Part shown: positions 25,330 to 33,020 of the stretch, piece by piece
Numbering within the stretch: the stretch's first letter is position 1
How the letters are laid out: every line of letters starts with the position of its first letter
Assembly: GCA_964510315.1 (NCBI GenBank)
Contig: CAZEAP010000017.1
Span: 12,635-76,634, forward strand
DNA length: 64,000 nt
Direction of reading: 5' to 3'
DNA from: CAZEAP01 sp964510315
GTDB lineage: Bacteria > Planctomycetota > Brocadiia > SM23-32
Notes under the pieces: model-generated
Databases searched by the model: none
Seen by the model: only the letters and a program-made list of their open reading frames with translations
Told to the model about the DNA's origin: nothing
Translations under genes and position numbers: made by a program

Positions 25330-25844
25330 AGTCCGAAGTTGCTCTGTAGAAATGACGTGCCATCCGCCGGAGCACCGCTGGCGATGTCATTGTGAGCGAG
25401 CGCACCTTTTGCGAGCGAAGCTTGTGCGCCTCAGCATGACCATGTGCGGGGCACCGCCGATTTCAGTGCCGATGGGTGCTTTCTACAAATCAGTTCCAGA
25501 ACTTCTGTCGGTCTTCCATCTGTGTTTATCTGTGCCCATCTGTGTCTGGCGTTTTTCGTTTCCCTTTCGCCTGTCGGGACTTTTTCATCAGTGTCCAGGG
25601 ATCGGCAGGAAAGTACGGCGTGGCAGAACGGCGAGATGCGTTCGGCGCCTGAAGATGAGGCGCCTCAGCATGACGGCGCGGCGGGCGCCGGGCCGGTTTG
25701 AGTGCCGACGGGTGCTTTCTACAGAGCCGTCGGAAATCTGAAGGAACGGCAACGCGGGGAAAGATGTACTCAGAGGCCGGCGATCTCGTCTGACTGACCG
25801 CCGGGGAATGCGGTTCTGGGATGGCCGGTGGGTGGGGCGGGGAC
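25330..25844. repeat. Repeat-rich spacer with degenerate direct repeats
   Basis: No gene. Two related segments lie about 232 bp apart: 25426-25487 and 25658-25722. Each begins GCGCCTCAGCATGAC and ends with AGTGCCGA(T/C)GGGTGCTTTC then TACA. Between them (25510-25560) is a CATCTGTGTTTATCTGTGCC-type word, and at 25386-25430 a GAGCGAGCGCACC / GCGAGCGAAGC pair. These are words of the kind dispersed between genes in environmental genomes, distinct from the array at 510-1440. Confidence 0.7.
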
Positions 25845-26042
25845 TCAGCCGCCCTCTTCCTTCTCCCCGGCAAGCCGGACGGCAATTATGGCGTGGCACA
25901 TAATCTGGGTTTCCGCTGAGCCGCGGGTCAACACGATGTAATCGTCGGTGACTTCGCTGAGGGTCCCGCTGACGGACTTGTCGTTCATCATCAGGACCTT
26001 GACCCGCTGGTTGAACCACTCTGTTTTTACCGTGCTGGCCAT
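25845..26042 (-). CDS. Small Sm-like (Hfq-like) protein
   Basis: A 65-residue protein beginning MASTVKTEWFNQRVKVLMMN. The pattern VKVLMMNDKSVSGTLSEVTDDYIVL matches an Sm1 motif (five-strand Sm fold, with a conserved G in the turn), and MCHAIIAVRL resembles the Hfq Sm2 motif 'YKHAIS'. The size fits an Sm-like ring subunit without a C-terminal tail. RNA binding is therefore likely but not shown. It lies 49 bp after the OmpA-type lipoprotein gene on the same strand and is probably co-transcribed. A divergent LSm protein rather than true Hfq is the main alternative. Confidence 0.6.
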   Translation of the reverse strand: MASTVKTEWFNQRVKVLMMNDKSVSGTLSEVTDDYIVLTRGSAETQIMCHAIIAVRLAGEKEEGG

Positions 26043-26091
26043 GTGGATCGTCCGTAGTGAAGGAGTAGCGGATGGCTGGCAGGGCGGCGGG

Positions 26092-26838
26092 CTATTCCTC
26101 GAAGCCCTGAAGTATCTCACCGATGCTGCGAACGCCGCGGGGCACGAGCAGGATTTCCACGCGCCGGTTCTCCGCCACGGGCGCCGTGGGCGACTCCGGC
26201 TCGACGCGCGGCCTGTTGGGTCCGAACCCGACGATATAGGTTCGCCGCGGGTCAACGCCCTGGCTCACCAGGTATTCCATCACGGCGTGAGCCCGCATGA
26301 CGGAGAGATGGTAGTTGTCTTCCCAGGGGGAATGTTTGACGGGCACACCGTCGGTGTGGCCGTCGATGCGGATAGTCACGGCGGTTCTCTCGCGGAGGTA
26401 TCCGGCGACTTCGTCCAAAGCGCCTTTGGCCTGGTCGGTGAGGGTGGCCTTGCCGAGTTCGAAGAGGATGTCGTTTTCTACAACGATGAAGTTGCCTTCG
26501 CCGCGGGTTTCCACGCTTATGCCCGAGAGGCCTTCCACCAGCTTCTGTAACTCGGCTCGCTGCTGCTGGAGGCGGTCCTGTTCCTGGCGCAGTCGCTCGA
26601 CCAGTTCCCGACGCTCGTGCGCTTCCTCCCGGGATTCCACCAGTTGTTTCTGCAACATCTGGCGGTCTTCATCCAGGGCCTCAACATTCTTCAGAAGAGC
26701 TTCGCGCTCCTCACGGCACTCCTTCAGTTGTCTGGTGAGTCCGGCGTTCTGTTTGCGAAGACGCTCGGCCACGTTCGAGCATCCGGTAAGACCGAGGAGA
26801 GCTACACACAGCGCAAGCCCTGCGACTGGTTTCCACAT
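26092..26838 (-). CDS. OmpA-family lipoprotein with coiled coil
   Basis: 248 aa. Lipobox LTGC gives lipidated C20. Residues about 22-108 are a heptad-rich coiled coil (ERLRKQNAGLTRQLKECREEREALLKNV and onward), then an OmpA peptidoglycan-binding domain from about 115: ILFELGKATLTDQAKGALDEVAGYL, IDGHTDGVPV, NYHLSVMRAHAVMEYLVSQGV, GFGPNRP and NRRVEILLVP. It probably tethers outer membrane to the wall. GAGGAG lies about 9 nt before the ATG. It is followed by the Hfq-like gene. Confidence 0.92.
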   Translation of the reverse strand: MWKPVAGLALCVALLGLTGCSNVAERLRKQNAGLTRQLKECREEREALLKNVEALDEDRQMLQKQLVESREEAHERRELVERLRQEQDRLQQQRAELQKLVEGLSGISVETRGEGNFIVVENDILFELGKATLTDQAKGALDEVAGYLRERTAVTIRIDGHTDGVPVKHSPWEDNYHLSVMRAHAVMEYLVSQGVDPRRTYIVGFGPNRPRVEPESPTAPVAENRRVEILLVPRGVRSIGEILQGFEE

Positions 26839-26871
26839 TACGGTCGCTCCTCAACAGGCCAAAGGCACATG

Positions 26872-26877
26872 ATTATC
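26872..26877 (-). promoter_or_regulatory. Possible extended -10 element for the OmpA-type gene
   Basis: Minus-strand GATAAT preceded by TGT, 34 bp before the ATG; no good -35 box. Confidence 0.4.
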
Positions 26878-26941
26878 ACAGAACCCGCCCGGTCGCCGGA
26901 CCGCCCCGCCGCCTCCCGCACTACCAGGGAGCGGGCGGGTC

Positions 26942-28030
26942 TCAGAACCACACCCATCCAGTCAGGTGAGTGGTGAAGTCGGGAGCGGCTGCGTTTTCGA
27001 CCACGAACACGCCGGCAAGCGCCAGGACCAGCAGCGTGAGGATCAGCAGCACGACGGGGAGCGTGCCGACCTGCCCGGCGGCGGGTGCCGCGTAAGGCAC
27101 TTCGAATTCCTCGCCCGCTTCGGGGCCCTCCATCTCGAGGCCTTCTTCCAGCTCACCGGGCTCGAATGTGGGTTCCTCCACGGTGGTGATGTCGGCGGTG
27201 ATCTCCTCTTCTTCTTCGGGCACCGCCTCGGCGGTTTCTTCTTCCTCTTCGATCTCCATGATCTCGCTGAGCAGGTCTTCCTCAGCGATTTCTTCCTCGG
27301 TGGGCTCGAGGATGTCGGTGATGATCTCTTCCTCTTCTTCCTCCTCCTCCTCGGCAACCGGCATCTCCGCCTCGGTTTCCTCGGCGGCTTCGCCCTCGAG
27401 TTGGATCTCCTCCTCGAGGTCTTCGGAGAAATCGAAGAAGTCCTCTTCCTCCTCTTCGGCGCCTACGGCCTCCAGCTCCAGTTCGGTTTCCAGAGTGGAT
27501 TCGCCGGCGGCCTCCTCCGCGGCGAGCGGCTTCTCCAGCTCGGCTTCGGCGACCTCTTCCGCTTCCTCGGCCAGCACCTCGGTGTCCCTCTCGGCGGCCT
27601 CATGCTCCCCTTCCTCGGCCTCCGCCAGGACATCGGTCTCCGGCTCTTCGGCTTCTTCTTCCTCCAGCACTTCGGTGGGCCGTTCCTCGCCTTCGCCCGT
27701 GACCGCAGTGGGCTCTTTGCCGGGGCCTCTTTCTTCGCCGGTGACCACGGTGGGCTCTTTGCCGGGGCCCTCGCCGGCCGCCGCGCTTTCCTTCAGCACG
27801 TCGGTGGGCCTTTCTTCGCCGGGTTCCTCGCCCTCTGCCATGACGGTGGGGCGCTTACCCAGGGTTTCCTTCAGGTCCATCACCTCGGCCCGGCGAAACT
27901 TGGTCTCCCCGGAGATCACCTGTTCATTCAGCCGGCCTTCGCGGATAAGCTCGTTTAGCTGGGTGCGGTTGACCTGCAGCTCCTGCAGCACCTGCTCATA
28001 GCTCAGATATCCCTCTTCCTCTTTTGCCAT
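26942..28030 (-). CDS. Membrane-tethered acidic protein with N-terminal HTH-like domain
   Basis: 362 aa in three parts. Residues 7-60 look like an excisionase-type helix-turn-helix (LSYEQVLQELQVNRTQLNELIREGRL, then FRRAEVMDLKE). Residues 60-320 are extremely Glu-rich and low in complexity, with a recurring Thr-x-Val motif: T62, T76, T94, T108, T119, T132 and T150 (PTVM, PTDVL, PTVVT, PTAVT, PTEVL, ETDVL, DTEVL). Residues about 322-346 are one hydrophobic helix (GTLPVVLLILTLLVLALAGVFVV) near the C-terminus, so the HTH end should face the cytoplasm in a tail-anchored topology. I do not know a characterised homologue. Own promoter. Confidence 0.85.
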   Translation of the reverse strand: MAKEEEGYLSYEQVLQELQVNRTQLNELIREGRLNEQVISGETKFRRAEVMDLKETLGKRPTVMAEGEEPGEERPTDVLKESAAAGEGPGKEPTVVTGEERGPGKEPTAVTGEGEERPTEVLEEEEAEEPETDVLAEAEEGEHEAAERDTEVLAEEAEEVAEAELEKPLAAEEAAGESTLETELELEAVGAEEEEEDFFDFSEDLEEEIQLEGEAAEETEAEMPVAEEEEEEEEEIITDILEPTEEEIAEEDLLSEIMEIEEEEETAEAVPEEEEEITADITTVEEPTFEPGELEEGLEMEGPEAGEEFEVPYAAPAAGQVGTLPVVLLILTLLVLALAGVFVVENAAAPDFTTHLTGWVWF

Positions 28031-28093
28031 CTGGCGTCTCCTTCACAGAAAAGAACTTCGACTCATTTCCCGGAAACCTCCGCTCTGTACGAT

Positions 28094-28121
28094 ATTATAG
28101 CAAGGCCCCCTCCCGTTGCAA
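28094..28121 (-). promoter_or_regulatory. Promoter of the acidic HTH membrane protein
   Basis: Minus strand: TTGCAA (28116-28121), 16-bp spacer, consensus TATAAT (28094-28099), about 65 bp upstream of the start. Confidence 0.75.
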
Positions 28122-28134
28122 ACACTTCAAGCGT

Positions 28135-28518
28135 TCACGAACCATAGACTTCTTCGGGGTCAAAGACCCGCTCTTCGGCGATCTCCAGGGCGTCTTCCTC
28201 GGCATTGTAGCGGCGGTAGTAACAACTGTAGTAGCCCGCGTGGCAAGCGGCCACTTCCTGCTCCACCTTCAGAAGGAGGGAATTCTCCTCGCAGTCCACG
28301 CGCAACTCCTTGAGACGCTGGACGTGGCCGCTGCTCTCGCCCTTTGCCATGAGGCGCCCGCGAGACCGCCGGAACACGTGCACCCGACCGGTCTGCAGCG
28401 TCTTTCGAAGGGCCTCCCGGTCCATGTAGCACAGAACCAGGACCCGTTCCTCCTCGTCCGCTACCACGGCGGGTATGAGTCCGTCCTGAAAATTCAGTTG
28501 GCTCAGCAGATTCTCCAT
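28135..28518 (-). CDS. hisI: Phosphoribosyl-AMP cyclohydrolase
   Basis: Third step of histidine synthesis: opens the purine ring of phosphoribosyl-AMP. Conserved blocks are VLVLCYMDREALRKTLQTG (about 27-45), FRRSRGRLMAKGESSGHVQ (the SR..W.KG-type active-site strand, about 49-67), VDCEENSLLLKVEQ and AACHAGYYSCYYR with the metal-binding cysteines. 127 aa, the stand-alone HisI form without the fused HisE pyrophosphatase. No other his gene nearby. It has its own promoter and is divergent from the HNH-Mla unit. Confidence 0.95.
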   Translation of the reverse strand: MENLLSQLNFQDGLIPAVVADEEERVLVLCYMDREALRKTLQTGRVHVFRRSRGRLMAKGESSGHVQRLKELRVDCEENSLLLKVEQEVAACHAGYYSCYYRRYNAEEDALEIAEERVFDPEEVYGS

Positions 28519-28550
28519 GGCCGTTCCTCAGTTCTGCTGGGGGCCTGAGT

Positions 28551-28579
28551 ATGGTAGGGACTGGCCTACGCCGTGTCAA
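28551..28579 (-). promoter_or_regulatory. Promoter of hisI
   Basis: Minus strand: consensus TTGACA (28574-28579), 17-bp spacer, TACCAT (28551-28556), 33 bp before the ATG. Confidence 0.75.
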
Positions 28580-28621
28580 AGGACTGCCTGAGGCGGAGCC
28601 CCGCGGCGGGCCCGAAGGAAC

Positions 28622-28650
28622 TTGCCAGAAGGGCGGTGTTCCTCTATATT
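28622..28650 (+). promoter_or_regulatory. Promoter of the HNH-lipoprotein-Mla unit
   Basis: TTGCCA at 28622-28627, 17-bp spacer, TATATT at 28645-28650, 43 bp before the HNH start codon. Confidence 0.75.
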
Positions 28651-28692
28651 TTACTAAACTGAGCCGTTCGGAAGCTCGAAGCGGGCCCGGAA

Positions 28693-29322
28693 ATGTCCAG
28701 AACAGCCCTACAATCCAGCGTACTCGTGCTGAACAGGTCCTTCGTCCCGGTCCACCTGGTGACGGTGCGCCGGGCCTTCGGGATGCTGTTCAAGGCCGTA
28801 GCGGAGGTCGTGCACATCGAGGACGGCCAGCTGGGGCTCTACAATTTCGAGAGCTGGCAGGAGATCAGCGAGTTCAGAAAGCGCAACGACCTCATGCAGG
28901 CGGAGGCCGAATACATCTCCACCGTCAGCTTTGAGATTCAGGTGCCCCGCATCATCCGGCTGCTTTTTTACAACAGCTACCCCGAGCACCGGGTCAGCCT
29001 GAATCGACGCAACTTGTTCGCCCGGGACGAGAACCGCTGCCAGTACTGCGGCGGGAAGTACCCCTCCTCAGAGCTGAGCATCGACCACGTGGTGCCCTTG
29101 TCGCTCGGCGGTCGTACAGAGTGGACCAACGTGGTCTGCGCCTGCACCGAATGCAACAAAAAGAAGGGCGGTCGCACCCCGGCCGAAGCGGGTATGCAAC
29201 TGACGCGCCGTCCGTTCGAGCCGAAGTTCAACCCCCTGATTCGCTTGAAGCTGCGCCGCAAGAAGTACTACTCTTGGAGGCAGTTCCTCGACGAAGCCTA
29301 CTGGTCCGTGGTGCTGCAATGA
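28693..29322 (+). CDS. HNH endonuclease family protein
   Basis: A 209-residue protein with a central HNH-nuclease fold (about 113-160): ENRCQYCGGKY, SIDHVVPLSLGGRTEWTNVV and CACTECNKKKGG, i.e. a zinc site of two CxxC pairs around the catalytic DH and N. The N-terminal 100 residues (VLVLNRSFVPVHLVTVRRAFGMLF) are the family's own extension, seen in stand-alone HNH proteins scattered in bacterial chromosomes. Role unknown (DNA repair or nuclease activity are guesses). Its stop overlaps the lipoprotein start (ATGA), so it heads the Mla operon, an unexpected pairing. Confidence 0.9.
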   Translation: MSRTALQSSVLVLNRSFVPVHLVTVRRAFGMLFKAVAEVVHIEDGQLGLYNFESWQEISEFRKRNDLMQAEAEYISTVSFEIQVPRIIRLLFYNSYPEHRVSLNRRNLFARDENRCQYCGGKYPSSELSIDHVVPLSLGGRTEWTNVVCACTECNKKKGGRTPAEAGMQLTRRPFEPKFNPLIRLKLRRKKYYSWRQFLDEAYWSVVLQ

Positions 29323-30950
29323 ATGCTTCTGCGGGTTCTCCGCCCCCCGGAGCCACCGGTTGCGCCCCCGATGCAGCCGGTTCTTCCCGGCTTCGGCCGA
29401 CCGATGGGTCCGACGCCGGCGATCCTTCTCGCCCGGCGCCACTGCGGCGAGCCCTGCTGGGCGCCCTGGCATTGGCCCTCCTGCTGCTCTGCGGCTGCGC
29501 GGCGGGGCGTGTCAACCTGTGGCCGCTTTACTTCCATGAACGTCGCGCCGTCCCGGACGGCGAGGGCACCCGCACAGTGGAGACCACAGAGTTTCTCTAT
29601 CCCCTTTTCGGGCGCCGCTCCGATCCGCAGAGCACCTGGCACGCCGTCCGCCCCCTCTACAACTCCGAGCGGAAGGCCGACGGGCCCTGGAGGGTCCAGT
29701 ACCTCTGGCCTCTCGGTCTCTCGCGCGGGGACCCAGAGGGCGAAGCCACGCACCGGCTGTTCCCCCTCTTCGGCTACTACCGCACTTACGCTCCGGGTGA
29801 GGGGCGGCATTCGACCCACTGGCACCTGATGCAGTTTGTGCGCGGCGGCAATGACGCAAAGTACGGCCCCTACGCTGCCGTCTTCCCCCTCGCCGGGGTT
29901 ACTCACGACGTGATCGCGCCGACCTGGAGCTTCCTTCTGTTCCCGCTCTATTCCCACTACCGGCACGGGGAGTATGTGCGGGATGATTTTCCGTGGCCTT
30001 TTTTCGGCTATGGACGCACGCCCGACGGGAGGGTGAGTCAGTACCGGTTCTGGCCGCTTTACGTGCACCAGCGGGCGGAAAGGCTTGACGGCCTTTACGA
30101 GCGGAAGGATCTGCTGTGGCCGTTCCTGCGCTGGGGTCGGCTGGACCGCGGGGGCGAATACTACCACACCGTCTTCGTAGCAGTCCCATTCTATTCCAGC
30201 GTGAAGACCTGGAGCAGGGACGGCGAGCTTGCCGCATACCGGGTTTCGGTGTTGGGCTTCCAGCAGGCCAGGGATTTCAGGGACAGAAAGCAGATCGAAG
30301 GCTGGTCGGCCCTGTGGTCGCTCGTGAAGTCCTCCAGTGGCCCTCGCAAAGAGACCTTCCGCGTCATCCCCTTTTACTGGGGCACCACGCGCTACGCCTC
30401 GGCCGAGCGCGATCCCGACCGGACGTGGAAACGTCATCGCATACTGTGGCCCTTCATCTGGGTGGACCGCGACACGCGGGACCCGGAGGAGGCCCACCAC
30501 GCTTTCATTCTGGCTCCCCTCTACTGGCACTATACCGACCGCTACCCCGGAGAGCCGGAGAGGACGGCACGCCGGGTGACCCTGTTCCCGCTGGCGACGT
30601 GGGAGAGCAGGGAGGACGGGGGCCGGCACTTCTGGCTGCTCAGCCACGGCTGGAAGGATACCACGGGGGGCTTTAAGCGCAACTATCGTGCATTCTTCGA
30701 CCTTTTCCAGTATCATAGTCGGGGCGACGGGGAACGGGAGACGCGGCTGCTCTCGCGGCTTTATCATCATCGCCGCGGGCCCCGTGGCCGGTATCTCAGC
30801 CTGATGGGCCTTTTCACCTACGACAGCACGGCAGAGGTGGTCGGCGAGGAGGGGAGCTACTTCTCGCTGCTGTTCGGTCTGTTGAGAAGTTCCTGGACGG
30901 AGGAGGGGCGCCGTTGGCGCCTCTTCTACATTCCGCTGGGCCATAAATAG
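29319..30950 (+). CDS. Large lipoprotein with about fifteen aromatic-Pro-Leu/Phe repeats
   Basis: 543 aa; no family name comes to mind. After a 42-residue polar N-terminus comes a signal LRRALLGALALALLLLCGC with lipidated C60. Then a short motif, aromatic-P-(L/F)-(Y/F), recurs: WPLY 68, YPLF 94, RPLY 111, WPLG 130, FPLF 148, FPLA 189, FPLY 208, WPFF 226, WPLY 245, WPFL 267, VPFY 289, IPFY 350, WPFI 377, APLY 399, FPLA 423. Each is usually followed by charged turns with R, which suggests repeated beta-strand pairs. The ATG overlaps the HNH stop, and mlaE starts 9 bp after the end, so it is coupled into a lipid-transport operon. An outer-membrane role is inference. Confidence 0.85.
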   Translation: MNASAGSPPPGATGCAPDAAGSSRLRPTDGSDAGDPSRPAPLRRALLGALALALLLLCGCAAGRVNLWPLYFHERRAVPDGEGTRTVETTEFLYPLFGRRSDPQSTWHAVRPLYNSERKADGPWRVQYLWPLGLSRGDPEGEATHRLFPLFGYYRTYAPGEGRHSTHWHLMQFVRGGNDAKYGPYAAVFPLAGVTHDVIAPTWSFLLFPLYSHYRHGEYVRDDFPWPFFGYGRTPDGRVSQYRFWPLYVHQRAERLDGLYERKDLLWPFLRWGRLDRGGEYYHTVFVAVPFYSSVKTWSRDGELAAYRVSVLGFQQARDFRDRKQIEGWSALWSLVKSSSGPRKETFRVIPFYWGTTRYASAERDPDRTWKRHRILWPFIWVDRDTRDPEEAHHAFILAPLYWHYTDRYPGEPERTARRVTLFPLATWESREDGGRHFWLLSHGWKDTTGGFKRNYRAFFDLFQYHSRGDGERETRLLSRLYHHRRGPRGRYLSLMGLFTYDSTAEVVGEEGSYFSLLFGLLRSSWTEEGRRWRLFYIPLGHK

Positions 30951-30958
30951 GCGGAGCC

Positions 30959-31720
30959 ATGCGGGGTCTGCTGGAATACGTCAAGAATATCTGTTGCGCC
31001 GCTTACGACGTGGCGGCCCTTACCTTCAAGAGCATCCGCTACTTCGGGCGCGCCATTCGGCGCCACAAGCTGCTGTTCAAGCACTGCTACGAAGCGGGCA
31101 ACCGCAGCCTGCTGATTGTGACCATCTTCGGGCTTTTCGTCGGGCTGATCCTTGTGCTCTACGCCGGCGATCAGCTCCGGCGCTTCGGACAGCAGAAGTT
31201 CATCGGCCTCAGCGGGCTGGCCATCGTGTGGGAGTTCGGGCCGGTGTTCACCGCATTTATCCTTGCCGGGCGGATCGGCAGCGCCTATGCGGCGGAGATC
31301 GGCACGATGAAGGTCTACGAGGAGGTCGACGCCCTCTCGGCAATGGGCGTCAGCCCGGTGGCTTACCTGGTCTCCCCCCGCCTGATCGCCTGCGCCCTGC
31401 TGACGCCCGGACTGGTGATCTACGCCGACTTCTGCGCCATACTCGGGGGAGCCTTCATGGGATGGACTTACGTCAACGTCGCCCCCAACCAGTTTTTCCA
31501 GCTTTTTTTCCAGTACCTGACGGTTCGCGAGATGGCCCGGTCCATGGTCAAATCCGTCGCCTTCGGCGGCATCATCGCCGTCACCGGATGCTACGAAGGA
31601 CTTGCCACCACGGGCGGAGCCGAAGGCGTCGGCCGCAGCACCACGAGCAGCGTCGTTCACAGCCTGCTGGCCATCCTGGTGGCCGATTACTTCATCAGCA
31701 AGTTACTGCTCGCGCTCTAA
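30959..31720 (+). CDS. MlaE-family ABC transporter permease
   Basis: Inner-membrane permease of the MCE lipid-transport ABC system. Family features: FGLFVGLILVLYAGDQLRRFG, the EFGPVFTAFILAGRIGSAYAAEIGTMKVYEEVDALSAMGV block (about 92-133, the coupling region), SPRLIACALLTPGLVIYAD, and a C-terminal GCYEGLATTGGAEGVGRSTTSSVV block. 253 aa. Shine-Dalgarno GGCGGAG. The order is E-D-F, unlike the E. coli F-E-D-C-B order. Confidence 0.94.
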   Translation: MRGLLEYVKNICCAAYDVAALTFKSIRYFGRAIRRHKLLFKHCYEAGNRSLLIVTIFGLFVGLILVLYAGDQLRRFGQQKFIGLSGLAIVWEFGPVFTAFILAGRIGSAYAAEIGTMKVYEEVDALSAMGVSPVAYLVSPRLIACALLTPGLVIYADFCAILGGAFMGWTYVNVAPNQFFQLFFQYLTVREMARSMVKSVAFGGIIAVTGCYEGLATTGGAEGVGRSTTSSVVHSLLAILVADYFISKLLLAL

Positions 31721-31779
31721 GCGGCACCGGACCGGGGCAGTCCCGGCCACAAACGTAGTGAACAGGAAGGAGACCGAAA

Positions 31780-33003
31780 ATGGCACGCAAAGTCCTTGTC
31801 GGCATGCTCATACTGGGGGCCCTGTTCATCTTCGGCCTGGCCACGTTCTACGTGGAGAACTGGCAGTTCTACCTGGGAAAGGGCTACCGACTGCGCGCCA
31901 AGTTTCCCATCGCACAAACCCTCGACAAGGGAGACCTGGTGCGGCTGGCCGGCGTGCAGGTCGGCACCGTCGAGGACCTGGACGTCAACACCACCGTGGA
32001 CACGCCCTACCCCGTGGAGGCGGTCCTGTGGATTCGCAGTGAGGTGCAGGTCCGGGCCGAAGACACGGCCGTAATCAAGATGAGCACGCTGTTCGGGGGG
32101 AATTACGTCTCGATACGCCGCGGCGACCCCAAGGCACCCGTGCTGAGCAGCGGAGAACTGATCAACAACACGGACGTGGCCCCCAGCGTGACCGAGGTGA
32201 TCGAGCAGTCCACCGTCACTATGAAGAAGGTCTCCGAAGCGGTGGACGAAGTCTCCGCCGCCGCCCGGCAGATGACCGAAGGCAAAGGCACCATCGGGCG
32301 ACTGCTGACCGACGAGGAGTTCTTCAATAAGCTCGACGCCGCCGTCACCGACGCCGGCGAGGCGGCCACCGGGCTGAAGAAGGCCTCCCGGCGCCTGGAA
32401 GAAGGAGAAGGCGTTCTCGGCAAGCTCCTGATGGACGACCAGATGGCTGAGGACCTCCAGACACTTGCCGAAGATACCAAGGTCCTGGCCGCCAACCTGC
32501 GGGAGGTCTCCGAAGACCTGGCCGCCGGGCGGGGCACCATGGGCCGACTCATGAAGGACGAAACGCTGTATGAGAACCTGACCGAATCCACCCGTTCGCT
32601 CAAAGAGACCACCGAAGCCTTTGCCGAAGGGGAAGGCATACTTCCCCAACTGGTCAACGACGCCGAACTGGCCAACGAGCTGCGCGCGCTGACCGACGAC
32701 CTGGGGCGCACCGCCGCCAACCTGCGGGAGATCTCCGAGAAGATGAAATCCGGTGAAGGCACCCTGGGCAAGCTGCTGGCCAGCGACGAGGCCTACCGGA
32801 AGCTGGAGAAATCGCTTCAGGACCTCAACGAGGCCACAACCGCCCTCTCGGAGGGGCGAGGCACCCTCGGCAAGCTGATGAACGACGACAAGCTCTACCG
32901 CCAGATCAGCCAGATCGCCGACGACCTGCAGGCCACTCTGGAGACCTACCGGGAGCAGTCCCCGGTACTCACGTTCACCGGCGCACTGTTCGGAGCCTTT
33001 TGA
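31780..33003 (+). CDS. MlaD-like MCE-domain protein with six C-terminal repeats
   Basis: 407 aa. One N-terminal hydrophobic anchor (6-24), an MCE domain (about 34-115, GYRLRAKFPIAQTLDKGDLVRLAGVQVGTVEDL), then a long helical tail. The tail carries a repeated motif G-x-G-(T/V/I)-(hydrophobic)-G-(K/R)-L-(L/M)-x-D-(E/D), starting near residues 168, 209, 250, 284, 325 and 359, spaced 34 or 41 residues apart. Such tails in MCE proteins are predicted to build a helical tunnel above the hexamer. A strong GGAAGGAG Shine-Dalgarno is present. No mlaC, mlaB or mlaA gene follows. Confidence 0.92.
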   Translation: MARKVLVGMLILGALFIFGLATFYVENWQFYLGKGYRLRAKFPIAQTLDKGDLVRLAGVQVGTVEDLDVNTTVDTPYPVEAVLWIRSEVQVRAEDTAVIKMSTLFGGNYVSIRRGDPKAPVLSSGELINNTDVAPSVTEVIEQSTVTMKKVSEAVDEVSAAARQMTEGKGTIGRLLTDEEFFNKLDAAVTDAGEAATGLKKASRRLEEGEGVLGKLLMDDQMAEDLQTLAEDTKVLAANLREVSEDLAAGRGTMGRLMKDETLYENLTESTRSLKETTEAFAEGEGILPQLVNDAELANELRALTDDLGRTAANLREISEKMKSGEGTLGKLLASDEAYRKLEKSLQDLNEATTALSEGRGTLGKLMNDDKLYRQISQIADDLQATLETYREQSPVLTFTGALFGAF

Positions 33004-33020
33004 GGCGGGACAATCGGGCC

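Noticed and set aside
26966..28001. Plus-strand Leu/Gly/Phe- and Ser-rich frames of 280-330 codons
   Set aside because: These are complements of the Glu-rich codons of the acidic HTH membrane protein.
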